A stretch of DNA of 64,000 nt from an uncultured Cohaesibacter sp. (GCF_963676275.1 NZ_OY781091.1:3450775-3514774); one strand, 5' to 3'. Positions 36,739 through 48,056 are shown, counted from the first letter of the stretch. The notes: a model not told the origin generated them from the letters alone. Numbers and translations are program-made.

Positions 36739-39123
36739 ATGCCTGATCTTTTCGTACCATCGCCAAACTCCCCATCCAACCAGATGCAGGAGGAAGATCA
36801 GGAGAGCATCCGCGCCAAACTGGCCCGCATGCGCCCCACGCCCTATCTGGAAGGCCTCAATCCCGAACAGCGCGACGCAGTGGAAAGCCTTGAAGGCCCG
36901 CTGCTGGTGCTCGCCGGAGCCGGTACCGGCAAGACGCGGGTGCTGACCACCCGTATCGGCCATATTCTGGCCACCCGCCGCGCCACGCCCTGGCAGATCC
37001 TGTCGGTGACCTTCACCAACAAGGCGGCACGCGAAATGAAGGACCGCATCGGCCAGTTGATCGGCGGTTCGGTGGAGGGCATGCAATGGCTGGGCACCTT
37101 CCATTCCATCGGCGTCAAGATCCTGAGGCGTCATGCCGAACTGGTCGGGCTTAAATCCAATTTCACCATCCTTGATACCGATGACCAGATCCGCATGCTC
37201 AAACAGCTTATTCAGGCCAATGCCATCGAGGAAAAGCGCTGGCCGGCCCGCCAGCTGGCAACCCTGATTGATGGCTGGAAGAACCGTGGCCTGTCCCCCG
37301 ATCAGGTGCCGCAGGATGAAGCCTTCCACTTTGCCCAAGGCAAGGGCATTGACCTCTACAAGGCCTATCAGGAGCGCCTGAAAATCCTCAATGCCTGCGA
37401 TTTCGGCGATCTGCTGCTCGAATGCATTCGCCTGTTTCGCGAAAATCCGGATGTGCTGGCCAGTTACCACCAGAAATTCCGCTATATTCTGGTGGACGAG
37501 TATCAGGACACCAACGTGGCGCAATATCTTTGGCTGCGGCTGCTGGCCCAGTCCAGCCACAATATCTGCTGCGTGGGCGATGACGACCAGTCGATCTATG
37601 GCTGGCGTGGTGCCGAAGTGGACAATATCCTGCGCTTCGAGGAAGATTTCCCCGGAGCCAAGGTCATCCGCCTTGAACGCAACTATCGCTCCACCGCCCA
37701 TATTCTGGCTGCGGCATCTCATCTGATCACCTTTAACGAGGGGCGTCTGGGCAAGACCCTGCATCCCCAGATCATCGATACCGAAGCCGAAAAGGTCACG
37801 GTCACCTCGATCTGGGACTCAGAGGAAGAGGCCCGCACCATTGGCGACCAGATCGAAGCCTATCAGCGCGGCGGCCATGAGCTTAACGACATGGCAATTC
37901 TGGTTCGCGCCTCCTTCCAGATGCGCGAATTTGAAGACCGCTTCATCACCATGGGCCTCAATTACCGCGTCATCGGCGGCCCGCGCTTTTACGAACGCGC
38001 AGAAATCCGCGATGCTCTGGCCTATTTCCGCACCATGGTGCAACCCGCCGACGATCTCGCCTTCGAACGCATCGTCAACACCCCGCGCCGCGGTCTGGGC
38101 AATGCAACGATCCAGCAGATTCACAATCTGGCCCGCGCCGAGGAAATCCCGCTGACCGAAGCGGCAACCGAAATTGTCGATACCGAGGAACTCAAACCCA
38201 AGCCACGCAATGCGCTGAAGAGCCTGTTGAGCCAGTTCAACCATTGGCGCACCATGATGGGCACGATGAAGCATACCGAACTGGCCGAAATCATCCTTGA
38301 TGAATCCGGCTATACGGAAATGTGGCAGAAGGACAAATCCCCCGATGCGCCCGGTCGCCTTGAGAACCTCAAGGAACTGATCCGCTCGATGGAAGAATTT
38401 GATTCCCTGCCCAGTTTTCTCGAGCATATCGCGCTGGTCATGGATCGCGATGCCGGCGAGACCAATGACGCCGTGTCCATCATGACGCTGCATTCGGCCA
38501 AGGGGCTGGAATTCGACACCGTCTTTCTGCCCGGCTGGGAAGAAGGCCTGTTCCCCCATCAGCGTGCTCTTGACGAAGCGGGCACCAAGGGGCTGGAGGA
38601 AGAGCGCCGCCTCGCCTATGTCGGCATCACCCGCGCCAAGAAACGGGCCAAGATCTATGTCGCCTCTAACCGGCGCATTCATGGCCTGTGGCAGAATTCC
38701 ATTCCCTCACGCTTTCTGGACGAACTGCCTTCCAAGCATGTCGAAATAGAGGAAAGCCAATCGACCTACGGCGGCTATGGCGCCTCCGGCGTCGGCGGCT
38801 CGATCTATGGCAAGAGCCGTTTCGACACATCCGATCCTTTCGAGACCAATTATGATACGCCCGGCTGGAAACGCGCTCAGGCCAACAAGGCCAGCCGCGC
38901 CAAGACAGCAACGCCCAAGGCAAAGCGCGCCAGCACCACCATCGAGGGCGAACTGGTCGCCAAGAGCATTTCTGACAGCCCTTCGAAATACTCGCTCGGC
39001 GAACGGGTCTTTCATCTCAAGTTCGGCTATGGCGAGATCAAGTCCATCGAAGGCAACAAGCTGACCATCCAGTTCCAGACCGGACAAAAGCGCGTGCTCG
39101 ACAGCTTCGTGGAGAAACATTAG
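36739..39123 (+). CDS. uvrD: UvrD/PcrA-type ATP-dependent DNA helicase
   Basis: A 794-residue superfamily 1A helicase for nucleotide excision and mismatch repair. Motif Q and the Walker A LVLAGAGTGKTR (about 57-68) open domain 1A. Motif Ia TFTNKAAREMKDRI, Walker B ILVDEYQDTN (about 250) and motif III CVGDDDQSIYGWRGA follow. Motif IV is VIRLERNYRS, motif V TLHSAKGLEFDTVFLPGWEEG and motif VI RRLAYVGITRAKKRA. The C-terminal Lys/Ala-rich segment leads to a Tudor-like end (LGERVFHLKFGYGEIKSIEG) expected to contact RNA polymerase. Full length. The start is chosen at 36739 with a weak ribosome site; an in-frame ATG at residue 16 is an alternative. Confidence 0.95.
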   Translation: MPDLFVPSPNSPSNQMQEEDQESIRAKLARMRPTPYLEGLNPEQRDAVESLEGPLLVLAGAGTGKTRVLTTRIGHILATRRATPWQILSVTFTNKAAREMKDRIGQLIGGSVEGMQWLGTFHSIGVKILRRHAELVGLKSNFTILDTDDQIRMLKQLIQANAIEEKRWPARQLATLIDGWKNRGLSPDQVPQDEAFHFAQGKGIDLYKAYQERLKILNACDFGDLLLECIRLFRENPDVLASYHQKFRYILVDEYQDTNVAQYLWLRLLAQSSHNICCVGDDDQSIYGWRGAEVDNILRFEEDFPGAKVIRLERNYRSTAHILAAASHLITFNEGRLGKTLHPQIIDTEAEKVTVTSIWDSEEEARTIGDQIEAYQRGGHELNDMAILVRASFQMREFEDRFITMGLNYRVIGGPRFYERAEIRDALAYFRTMVQPADDLAFERIVNTPRRGLGNATIQQIHNLARAEEIPLTEAATEIVDTEELKPKPRNALKSLLSQFNHWRTMMGTMKHTELAEIILDESGYTEMWQKDKSPDAPGRLENLKELIRSMEEFDSLPSFLEHIALVMDRDAGETNDAVSIMTLHSAKGLEFDTVFLPGWEEGLFPHQRALDEAGTKGLEEERRLAYVGITRAKKRAKIYVASNRRIHGLWQNSIPSRFLDELPSKHVEIEESQSTYGGYGASGVGGSIYGKSRFDTSDPFETNYDTPGWKRAQANKASRAKTATPKAKRASTTIEGELVAKSISDSPSKYSLGERVFHLKFGYGEIKSIEGNKLTIQFQTGQKRVLDSFVEKH

Positions 39124-39192
39124 CCCTTCGCGCTTGCCTTTGAGGCTGCGAAGGTCTATCGACGGTCCAAATCATCAATATATGAGGAAATC

Positions 39193-40065
39193 ATGGCCCA
39201 GTATCTTTATGCCGAAGGCTCTGCGAAAGACATTCAGGCTGCTGCCAGGCATCTGGAAATAGTCTTTGAAGAGGAAGGCTTTGCCATTTCGAATTACGAA
39301 ATTGATGAAAAGATTGGCATATGGGCTATTTCTCTTTATCCGTCGGATGAGGCATTGGCCGATATTCTCGCAAGAACCGTGGCGGCTCTCGACGCCATAT
39401 CGATCAGCTTCTTCTTTAAAACAGTGGATCTGGACGAAGTTGACTGGGTATCGAAAAGTCTGGAGGGGCTGGTCCCGGTTGAAGCCGGGCGTTTCATCAT
39501 TCATGGCTCCCACGACAAGGGCATGGATACCAAGGGCCGCATTCCGGTGCAGATCAATGCCGGACAGGCCTTCGGCACCGGTCATCATGGCACCACGGCG
39601 GGCTGCCTCAAGGTGCTGAGCAAGGAGCTGCGCCGCTATCACCCGCTTCGGGTGCTGGATCTGGGTACCGGCTCGGCGGTCCTGGCCATTGGGCTTGCCA
39701 AAATGCTCAAACAGGAGATCGTGGCAACCGACATCGACCCGATTTCCATTGAAACCGCCAACGACAATATCAGGATCAACGAGGTTCACCCTTTCGTCAC
39801 GACCGCCGTCGCATCCGGCTTCGGTCATCCGATTTTCAAGGAAAAAGGCCCCTTTGATCTGATCGTGGCCAATATTCTGGCTGGCCCGCTATGCAAAATG
39901 GCTCCGGATCTGGCCAAGAATATCGCTCTTGGCGGCCGAGTCATTCTCTCCGGGCTTTTGCCACATCAACGCGCCCGTGTCCTCGCCGCTTATCGCCAGC
40001 AGGACTTCCGTCATATCAGTACATTTGAAGAAAACGGGTGGCTCGTTCTGGTCCTTGAAAAATAA
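39193..40065 (+). CDS. prmA: Ribosomal protein L11 methyltransferase
   Basis: A 290-residue SAM-dependent enzyme that methylates ribosomal protein L11. The amino-terminal domain recognises L11. The catalytic domain has VQINAGQAFGTGHHGTTAGC near residue 121, the SAM motif VLDLGTGSAVLAIGLAKM, the acidic residue in VATDIDPISIETANDN and the catalytic NIL element in LIVANILAGPL. The ribosome site GAGGAAA lies just before the ATG, 69 bases after uvrD. Confidence 0.93.
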   Translation: MAQYLYAEGSAKDIQAAARHLEIVFEEEGFAISNYEIDEKIGIWAISLYPSDEALADILARTVAALDAISISFFFKTVDLDEVDWVSKSLEGLVPVEAGRFIIHGSHDKGMDTKGRIPVQINAGQAFGTGHHGTTAGCLKVLSKELRRYHPLRVLDLGTGSAVLAIGLAKMLKQEIVATDIDPISIETANDNIRINEVHPFVTTAVASGFGHPIFKEKGPFDLIVANILAGPLCKMAPDLAKNIALGGRVILSGLLPHQRARVLAAYRQQDFRHISTFEENGWLVLVLEK

Positions 40066-40197
40066 TAAGCAGGCAAAGATCCCAATGGATCGACCAGAAA
40101 TGCTGCTTGTATTTAGCTCAAAAGCTGTCCGGGCCAAGCCCGGTTATTCCCCCAAAGGGAAATGCATATGGGGCCATCTGCCGCCGATATGCAGGAT

Positions 40198-40230
40198 TTC
40201 CTTGAGCTTCCCTGTAACGGGAAGTTCAAG
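40198..40230. repeat. Long hairpin downstream of the 42-residue gene
   Basis: CCTTGAGCTTCCC and GGGAAGTTCAAGG form a 13-bp stem (one G-U wobble on the plus strand, A-C mismatch on the minus strand) with a 6-base loop. No U run follows on either strand. It lies in the 3' untranslated part of the small gene and about 130 bases after prmA, so it may end or stabilise either transcript. Confidence 0.6.
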
Positions 40231-40233
40231 GGC

Positions 40234-40362
40234 TTATTTGTCGTTGTTGTCGCGAGCAGCAATGATCTCAGCAGATGCTGGAGCATAGAGTTCGATATAG
40301 TTGCGGGCTTCAGCTTCACGGGCTGCGATCAGACGTTCAAAAGCGTTACCAAAGATAGACAT
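40234..40362 (-). CDS. Small protein of 42 residues, paralogue of the 44-residue protein at 40771-40905
   Basis: Unrecognised. It begins MSIFGNAFERLIAAREAEAR and ends IIAARDNNDK. The first 26 residues match the neighbouring small protein at 11 positions, including F4, A7, E9, I12, the AREA block 14-17, A19 and Y26, with conservative changes between. The amino-terminal part can form an amphipathic, Arg/Glu-rich helix. There is no signal peptide. A strong ribosome site AAGGA lies nine bases before the ATG, and the codons are those favoured in highly expressed genes (CGT, GAA, GCT). It is antisense to the direction of prmA and the aminopeptidase. An AT-rich stretch with TATATA and TATAAG elements lies upstream. 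Function unknown. Confidence 0.75.
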   Translation of the reverse strand: MSIFGNAFERLIAAREAEARNYIELYAPASAEIIAARDNNDK

Positions 40363-40624
40363 CTTATTTTTCCTTTTGGATCAGGCCGGTTTTTCGACCT
40401 CTTTCTTATACCAAAGTTATATAGCAAAAGTCCGTTACCACAAAAATAGACAGATTCTCAAGTCAGCCGCCCCAAAACTGCATAGCAATGCGCGTAGCTA
40501 TGTCACCCAATTCTTAACCAACATCCTTTCCAACATCCCCGCCGACATCCTAGCCAAAATCCCGGCAAGCCAGCTTCATCTTGGCGCAGGTCTCGACCTC
40601 TTTATGGAAAGAGGCTGATCTGCG

Positions 40625-40652
40625 CATAAAAAAAGCGGGCCTGAGCCCGCTT
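40625..40652 (-). terminator. Intrinsic terminator of the 44-residue gene
   Basis: On the minus strand AAGCGGGC-TCAG-GCCCGCTT is followed by a long U run (TTTTTTATG). It lies about 120 bases past the stop codon of the small gene at 40771-40905. Another small hairpin (TCTGCC/GGCAGA) lies between. Confidence 0.88.
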
Positions 40653-40770
40653 GTTTTAGTGGAGTTTTATTTTGGACGGCTTATCTCCTCCCGTCCGTTG
40701 CTTCTGCGGATGTCTGCCTGATCGGCAGAATGCTATTCACCTTGGCGTCATCCGAGCAGCATCACGGTGA

Positions 40771-40905
40771 TTAGCCGCGAGGATCGTTGGTCATGTCGAT
40801 GATGGAGTCGAGGCCACGATCAGACATATATTCGTCGACAAAACGCTGAGCCTGAGCTTCACGAGCGTTGATCACTTTTTCAAGAGCGCGGTTAAAGAAG
40901 TTCAT
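40771..40905 (-). CDS. Small protein of 44 residues, paralogue of the 42-residue protein at 40234-40362
   Basis: Unrecognised. It begins MNFFNRALEKVINAREAQAQ, continues with RFVDEYMSDRGLDSIIDM and ends TNDPRG. It shares the pattern F4, A7, E9, I12, AREA 14-17, A19 and Y26 with its neighbour. The ribosome site AAAGGA lies seven bases before the ATG. The two genes are in the same orientation, about 400 bases apart, each with its own leader, and a strong terminator separates them, so they are likely independent transcripts. Size and charged helical start recall short Arg-rich DUF1127-type proteins, but the sequence pattern differs. Confidence 0.75.
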   Translation of the reverse strand: MNFFNRALEKVINAREAQAQRFVDEYMSDRGLDSIIDMTNDPRG

Positions 40906-41212
40906 AATGATGTCCTTTCTTCTTCATTGGGTGATTGTCATGTTTGACTTACATCATGGAATATGGGCTAACCTCTCCGATTCAAAAAGACCCAATAACT
41001 CAAGACAGCAATGCATCTAGTGCATATCGGAATTTTCAGCTATCCAATTTTCGCAAAGATAGAGATTGCCTACATCATTCATCAGCCAGATTTTCAAGGC
41101 CCGCCCTTGCTCGGCGTGACTAAATTTGGCACTGTAGCGCTCTGGGCCTCTCCTCACAAAAACATGCACAGATAAACCATTCAGCCCCCGAAAATCTGGC
41201 AGGAAAAGTCAA
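40906..41212. other. Intergenic region between the small gene and aminopeptidase P
   Basis: A 307-base stretch between divergent genes, holding the start regions of both. A TTGAAT/TATTCC pair with 16-base spacing on the minus strand (around 40955-40982) could serve the small gene. Nothing else is apparent. Confidence 0.35.
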
Positions 41213-43033
41213 ATGTTTCAAGATTTTAGCAATGCGGCGAATCCCGAACAGGGGCGCCAGCGCCTCCCCCTCCTGAGGGACCAATTGAAGGCAGAAAAGC
41301 TCGATGGCTTTATCATGTCTCGTGCCGACGAATTTGGTGGTGAAGATATCGCCCCCTATGCAGAACGTGTTGAATGGCTGACCGGTTTCACCGGCTCGGC
41401 AGCCAGTGTCGTTGTCCTGCAAGACAAGGCCGCGATCTTTGTTGATGGCCGTTACACGCTGCAAGTTCAGGATCAGGTTGATCGCGATTTGCTCACACCA
41501 GTCGCAATTCTGGAGCAATCCGTCGCTGAATGGTTGAAGGAAAATCTGCAAGCAGGCCAAATCATCGGCTTTGATCCCTGGCTCTATACCCAGAGCGCGG
41601 TCGAGAAATTCCGCAAGGCCTGCGATGAGACAGGCGCAACGCTCGTTCCCTGCGCCTCCAATCCGGTTGACGCAATCTGGTCCGATCACCCCACCCGCCC
41701 GCAAAATCCGATTATTCCCCATCCGCTCACATTGGCGGGCGAAGAATCCGCCGACAAGCTCGCCAGAATAGCTCAATCCTTTGCCAGCAAGGCAGATGCC
41801 AGCTTCATCACTCAAGGGGACAGCATTGCATGGCTCTTCAATATTCGCGGCAGCGATGTTGCCCGCGCGCCCCTGCCGCTTGCTTTTGCCATCCTCCTGT
41901 CGAATGGCTCGGCCTATCTGCTGACCGATCTGGCCAAACTGCCTGAAGAGACCCGCGCCCATCTGCCCGCCACTGTCACGCTCGCATCCTTTGAGGAGCT
42001 GTCACAGATCATCACGGCCCTGTCCGGTCCGGACAAGAGATGGATGCTCGATGAAACCATCGTGCCCTATGCGGTCAAATCCATGATCGAGGCAACGGGG
42101 GCTTCCATCGAGAAGGCACCAGACCCTTGCCTCAAGCCCAAGGCGGTAAAGAATGAGGCCGAATTGGCAGGCATGCGCAAGGCCCACCACCGGGATGGTC
42201 TGGCCATGTGCCAGTTTCTGCACTGGATCGACGCTATGGCTCCTACCGATACGCTGGACGAGATTTCCGCTGTCAAGGCTTTGGAAGAATTCCGGGCATC
42301 CACCGGCTGCCTTAAGGATCTCTCCTTTGACACCATATCCGGTGCTGGCCCCAACGGGGCAATCGTGCATTATCGGGTGACGGAAGACACCAACCGCAAG
42401 TTTGACCAGAATTCGCTGTTTCTGGTCGATTCCGGCGGTCAATATCCTGATGGCACGACGGATATCACCCGCACGGTCGCAATCGGAGTGCCCGACAGGG
42501 AAATGAAAGACCGCTTCACGCGCGTATTAAAGGGCATGATCGCCCTGACGCTGGCCCGTTTTCCCCAGAAGACCAAGGGTATCCAGCTCGACACGCTGGC
42601 CCGTCAGCCGCTCTGGGAGGTTGGCCTTGACTATGCCCACGGCACCGGTCATGGCGTCGGCTCCTATCTGTGCTGCCATGAAGGACCGCAAAGCATTTCC
42701 AAGCGTGGCGGAGCCGAACTGGAAACCGGCAATGTTCTGTCCAACGAGCCGGGCTATTACAAGACCGGCGCATGGGGCATCAGGATCGAGAATTTGATCA
42801 CGGTAACCAAGCCAGAACCGATAGCAGGCGGTGAATTGCCCATGCATGCCTTTGAAACCCTGACCCTCTGCCCGATTGATCAGCGCCTGATTGATGTGTC
42901 TCTGCTCACGAGCGATGAAATCAACTGGCTCAATGATTATCACGAGCAGGTCTTTGCCGAATTGTCTGCCGATCTGCCCGACGATGTGCGCACCTGGCTT
43001 GCAGAAGCAACAAAGCCGCTACGCGCCGCTTGA
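41213..43033 (+). CDS. Xaa-Pro aminopeptidase (M24B, aminopeptidase P)
   Basis: A 606-residue cytosolic metallopeptidase that removes an amino-terminal residue preceding proline. Two creatinase-like amino-terminal domains (about 1-310) precede the pita-bread catalytic domain. Metal ligands are visible as Asp in LVDSGGQYPDGTTDITRTVA, His in YAHGTGHGVGSYLCCHEG, and Glu in SNEPGYYKTGAWGIRIENL. The three-domain layout and length match eukaryote-like aminopeptidase P1 enzymes that are common in alphaproteobacteria. The ribosome site AGGAAAAG precedes the ATG. It is convergent with ligA. Confidence 0.93.
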   Translation: MFQDFSNAANPEQGRQRLPLLRDQLKAEKLDGFIMSRADEFGGEDIAPYAERVEWLTGFTGSAASVVVLQDKAAIFVDGRYTLQVQDQVDRDLLTPVAILEQSVAEWLKENLQAGQIIGFDPWLYTQSAVEKFRKACDETGATLVPCASNPVDAIWSDHPTRPQNPIIPHPLTLAGEESADKLARIAQSFASKADASFITQGDSIAWLFNIRGSDVARAPLPLAFAILLSNGSAYLLTDLAKLPEETRAHLPATVTLASFEELSQIITALSGPDKRWMLDETIVPYAVKSMIEATGASIEKAPDPCLKPKAVKNEAELAGMRKAHHRDGLAMCQFLHWIDAMAPTDTLDEISAVKALEEFRASTGCLKDLSFDTISGAGPNGAIVHYRVTEDTNRKFDQNSLFLVDSGGQYPDGTTDITRTVAIGVPDREMKDRFTRVLKGMIALTLARFPQKTKGIQLDTLARQPLWEVGLDYAHGTGHGVGSYLCCHEGPQSISKRGGAELETGNVLSNEPGYYKTGAWGIRIENLITVTKPEPIAGGELPMHAFETLTLCPIDQRLIDVSLLTSDEINWLNDYHEQVFAELSADLPDDVRTWLAEATKPLRAA

Positions 43034-43070
43034 GGCAACACAGCCAGACAACAAAAGCCGCCGGAAAAAC

Positions 43071-43102
43071 AAAAGCCAGCGCCCCGAAAGGCGCTGGCTT
43101 TT
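43071..43102. terminator. Bidirectional intrinsic terminator between aminopeptidase P and ligA
   Basis: A 13-bp perfect stem (AAAAGCCAGCGCC/GGCGCTGGCTTTT) with a 6-base loop carries T runs at the end on each strand. Confidence 0.9.
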
Positions 43103-43133
43103 CTATTGAGGGAAGAACAGCGAGCTGCCGCCA

Positions 43134-45257
<2,124 letters not shown>

Positions 45258-46937
45258 TCATGCTCCTGTTGTCTTGCCAGAGATAAGTCGCCGAGCCGCT
45301 GCCCGAGCCTCATCCGAAATCACTTCACCAGCCAGCATGCGGGCAATCTCTTCTTCGCGATGATTGCCATCGATCACCGTGACGCCCGTCGCCACGCGGT
45401 CTTCGCCCTTGACGGAATTTTTGGCAATCCTCATATGCGCAGTGGCGCGGGACGCCACCTGCGGCGCATGGGTGACCGACAGCACCTGCACATTCTCGGC
45501 CAGACGCGCCAGACGACGACCAATCGCATCGGCAACGGCCCCACCGACCCCGGTATCGATTTCATCAAACACCAGCGTCGGAGCCGAGCCCTTGTCGGCC
45601 ATGGCAACCTTCAGCGCCAACAGGAAACGCGACAGCTCGCCACCCGAGGCCACCTTCATCATCGGGCCGGGGCGCGTACCCGGGTTGGTCTGCACCCAGA
45701 ATTCGATCTGGTCGATCCCCTCTTCGCTCCGGCCTTCTGCGTCGCTGTCATGATTGACCAGAAACCGCGCCGCTTCCAGTTTGAGCGAGGGCAGCTCGGC
45801 CATAACCTTCTTGATCAGATCCTTGGCCACGCTGGCGCGGCGCTTGCTGAGGGCCGAAGCCGCCTTGTCATAGGCCACCTTGGTCTCGCCGGCCGCTGCA
45901 TGAAGAGCAACCAGTCGCTCCTCGCCATGGTCAAGCGCATCCAGCTCCGAGCGCATACGCGCAAGCAGACCGACAAGCTCATCGCCGGACACCTTATGCT
46001 TGCGAGACAAGGCCCGCAGGGCAAACAGCCGCTCTTCGATCATTTCCAGCTCGCGCGGATCAAAATCCGTTTGCCGCTGGGCATCCTCCAGACTGCTGCG
46101 CGCTTCCTCCAATGCATTGAGGGCATTATTGAGATGGGCCAGAGTGGGTTCAAGCAAGCCCGGCATCTGCTCGGTCTTGCGTTCAAGCCGCCGCATCATG
46201 CTGGCCAGTGTCGGTATCGGCGAACCATTGCCGTCCAGCACTTCGAAGGCCTCGTTAAGGTCAGTGGCAATCTTTTCAGACTGCATCATCACCGTGCGGC
46301 GGGCCGCCAGCTCTTCCTCTTCCCCGGCAATGGGAGAGAAAGCACCGAGTTCCTCGACCGAAGCCGTCAGATAATCAGCTTCCTTGCGGGCTTCCTCAAT
46401 GGTCTTTTCCAGCGTTGCCAGATCCCGCTCCGCCTTGCGCCATGCCTTGTAGCGGCTGCGCACGCCTTCCAGATCATCCTGCAAGCCACCAAAGGCATCC
46501 AGCAGCACCCTGTGCTCGGACGCATCCACAAGGGCGCGGTCGTCATGTTGTCCGTGAATTTCGACCAGACCTTCGCCAATCTGGCGCAGCATCCCGGCAC
46601 TCACCGGCTGGTCATTGACATAGGCGCGGGTACGCCCGTCGGCATTCTGCACGCGCCTGAGAACCAGATCTCCGTCATGATCCAGCCCCTGCTCGGCCAG
46701 AAGCGCAAAAACCGGGTGGGAAGGCACGATATCGAACATCGCAACCACCTGCCCCTGCTTCTCTCCGGCACGGACCAGCCCACCGTCGCCCCGCCCACCC
46801 AGAGCAAGCGACAGGGAATCGAGCAGAATGGACTTACCGGCACCGGTTTCCCCGGTCAAAACAGTCATGCCATCGCCGAATTCCAGATCGAGGCGGTCAA
46901 TCAATACAATATCGCGAATTGAGAGCGAGGCGAGCAT
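45258..46937 (-). CDS. recN: DNA repair ATPase RecN
   Basis: A 559-residue SMC-like repair protein. The head includes IRDIVLIDRLDLEF, Walker A GETGAGKS (29-36), the signature VASGGELSRFLLALKV and Walker B TLVFDEIDTGVGG. A coiled coil of about 190 residues lies between. It acts early in double-strand break repair. The ribosome site GAGGAAA precedes the ATG. It is followed by ligA, and a tandem repeat separates it from bamD upstream. Confidence 0.96.
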   Translation of the reverse strand: MLASLSIRDIVLIDRLDLEFGDGMTVLTGETGAGKSILLDSLSLALGGRGDGGLVRAGEKQGQVVAMFDIVPSHPVFALLAEQGLDHDGDLVLRRVQNADGRTRAYVNDQPVSAGMLRQIGEGLVEIHGQHDDRALVDASEHRVLLDAFGGLQDDLEGVRSRYKAWRKAERDLATLEKTIEEARKEADYLTASVEELGAFSPIAGEEEELAARRTVMMQSEKIATDLNEAFEVLDGNGSPIPTLASMMRRLERKTEQMPGLLEPTLAHLNNALNALEEARSSLEDAQRQTDFDPRELEMIEERLFALRALSRKHKVSGDELVGLLARMRSELDALDHGEERLVALHAAAGETKVAYDKAASALSKRRASVAKDLIKKVMAELPSLKLEAARFLVNHDSDAEGRSEEGIDQIEFWVQTNPGTRPGPMMKVASGGELSRFLLALKVAMADKGSAPTLVFDEIDTGVGGAVADAIGRRLARLAENVQVLSVTHAPQVASRATAHMRIAKNSVKGEDRVATGVTVIDGNHREEEIARMLAGEVISDEARAAARRLISGKTTGA

Positions 46938-47142
46938 GGTTTCCTCATAGAACAGACAGCAATCAACGGCCGCAAAAGCTGACTCGATTTGCGCGTCATG
47001 CTATGCCAACTGCCGCCCCAAAAGCAATCATGCAATGCATGTTCCGAGGGAACAAAACATGATCATTTCAACAGGAATGTGAACCAAGCCCTAGAAATAG
47101 CAAGCTCTTAACCAGAAAAACCCGCGCCAGCAAACCCCGAAC

Positions 47143-47240
47143 CCAGAAAGACTGATCCAGAAAGGCCGATCCAGAAAGACCGGGCCAGAAAGACTGAACC
47201 AGCGATCCCGAGCCAGAGATCCAGAACCAGACAGGCCCTA
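47143..47240. repeat. Seven imperfect tandem copies of a 14-bp unit between recN and bamD
   Basis: The word CCAG recurs exactly every 14 bases at 47143, 47157, 47171, 47185, 47199, 47213 and 47227. The best-conserved units read CCAGAAAGACTGAT, CCAGAAAGGCCGAT, CCAGAAAGACCGGG and CCAGAAAGACTGAA; later ones degenerate. Two further CCAG words at 47112 and 47127, at spacings of 15 and 16, look like decayed copies. The array ends at the bamD stop codon. It is the main content of the 300-bp gap 46938-47237. There is no internal dyad or spacer variety, so it is not CRISPR; a minisatellite made by slippage is likely. Confidence 0.9.
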
Positions 47241-48056
47241 GCTCAGAATGCGGGACATCCACGAGCCTTTGTTGATTTCCGGTTCATAGCCACCCTTGTT
47301 CAGCATGCTATAGGCCATCTTGTACCATTTGCTGTCAGGATAGTTATGCCCCAGAACGGCAACAGCGGTCTGAGCTTCATGGGTGATGCCAAGGGCGAGA
47401 TAGGCCTCGGCCAGACGCATCAGGGCTTCTTCAACCTGACGTGTGGTCTGATAATCGGTCACGACAACCTTGAAGCGGTTAATCGCCGCGATATATTCCT
47501 TGCGCTCCAGATAGTAGCGCGCGACCTGCATTTCCTTGCCTGCCAGCTGATCCTGCGTCACCCGGATCTTGCGTCTTGCATCCTCGGTATATTCGGAATC
47601 AGGATAATTCTGAACCAGCTCATTCATCGCCTGCAGCGCTTTCTGAGTGGTTTCCTGATCGCGCGTTACATCAGGGATCTGATTGAAATAGGACTGGCCG
47701 ATCAGATAATAGGCATAGGGCACATCTTCATCGCCGGGAAACAGCGTAAGGAAACGCTGGGCAGCAGAAATGCACTCGGTATATTGCCCGCTCTTGTAAT
47801 GCGCATAAGCGGTCAAGATCATGGAGCGACGCGCATAGTTTGAATAGGGATGCTGACGATCCAGCTCCTCAAACTTCTTGTTGGCTTCCTTGCGATCGCC
47901 ACTCTCCATGGCGACAAGCCCTTCAGCATAGAGCTTCTCGGCAGGAATTTCCTCAAAGGCAAGATCAGATGGATCCTTGCTAGCGCAGGCGCCCAAACCG
48001 GAAACTGCGATAAGTGCCAGCCCGAACCAGATCCGTTTTGCGAAAAGAAAATCCAT
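47238..48056 (-). CDS. bamD: Outer membrane assembly lipoprotein BamD
   Basis: A 272-residue lipoprotein of the BAM complex that folds outer-membrane proteins. The signal peptide ends in the lipobox LGAC (Cys24). Five TPR-like repeats follow, with typical stretches KLYAEGLVAMESGDRKEANK, ARRSMILTAYAHYKSGQY and AYYLIGQSYFNQIPDVTRD. Length fits BamD/ComL. It is in the same orientation as lpxC, separated by a terminator and about 400 bases, and probably has its own promoter. Confidence 0.94.
   Translation of the reverse strand: MDFLFAKRIWFGLALIAVSGLGACASKDPSDLAFEEIPAEKLYAEGLVAMESGDRKEANKKFEELDRQHPYSNYARRSMILTAYAHYKSGQYTECISAAQRFLTLFPGDEDVPYAYYLIGQSYFNQIPDVTRDQETTQKALQAMNELVQNYPDSEYTEDARRKIRVTQDQLAGKEMQVARYYLERKEYIAAINRFKVVVTDYQTTRQVEEALMRLAEAYLALGITHEAQTAVAVLGHNYPDSKWYKMAYSMLNKGGYEPEINKGSWMSRILS

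Noticed and set aside
47143-47240. CRISPR array
   Set aside because: The units are contiguous at 14 bases, without unique spacers or dyad symmetry, and no cas genes are present.
47068-47262. Repetitive 64-codon frame rich in Ser, Phe, Trp and Leu across the 14-bp repeat
   Set aside because: A 14-base period shifts the frame with each unit, so the repeat is not maintained as protein. The frame also overlaps the bamD end.
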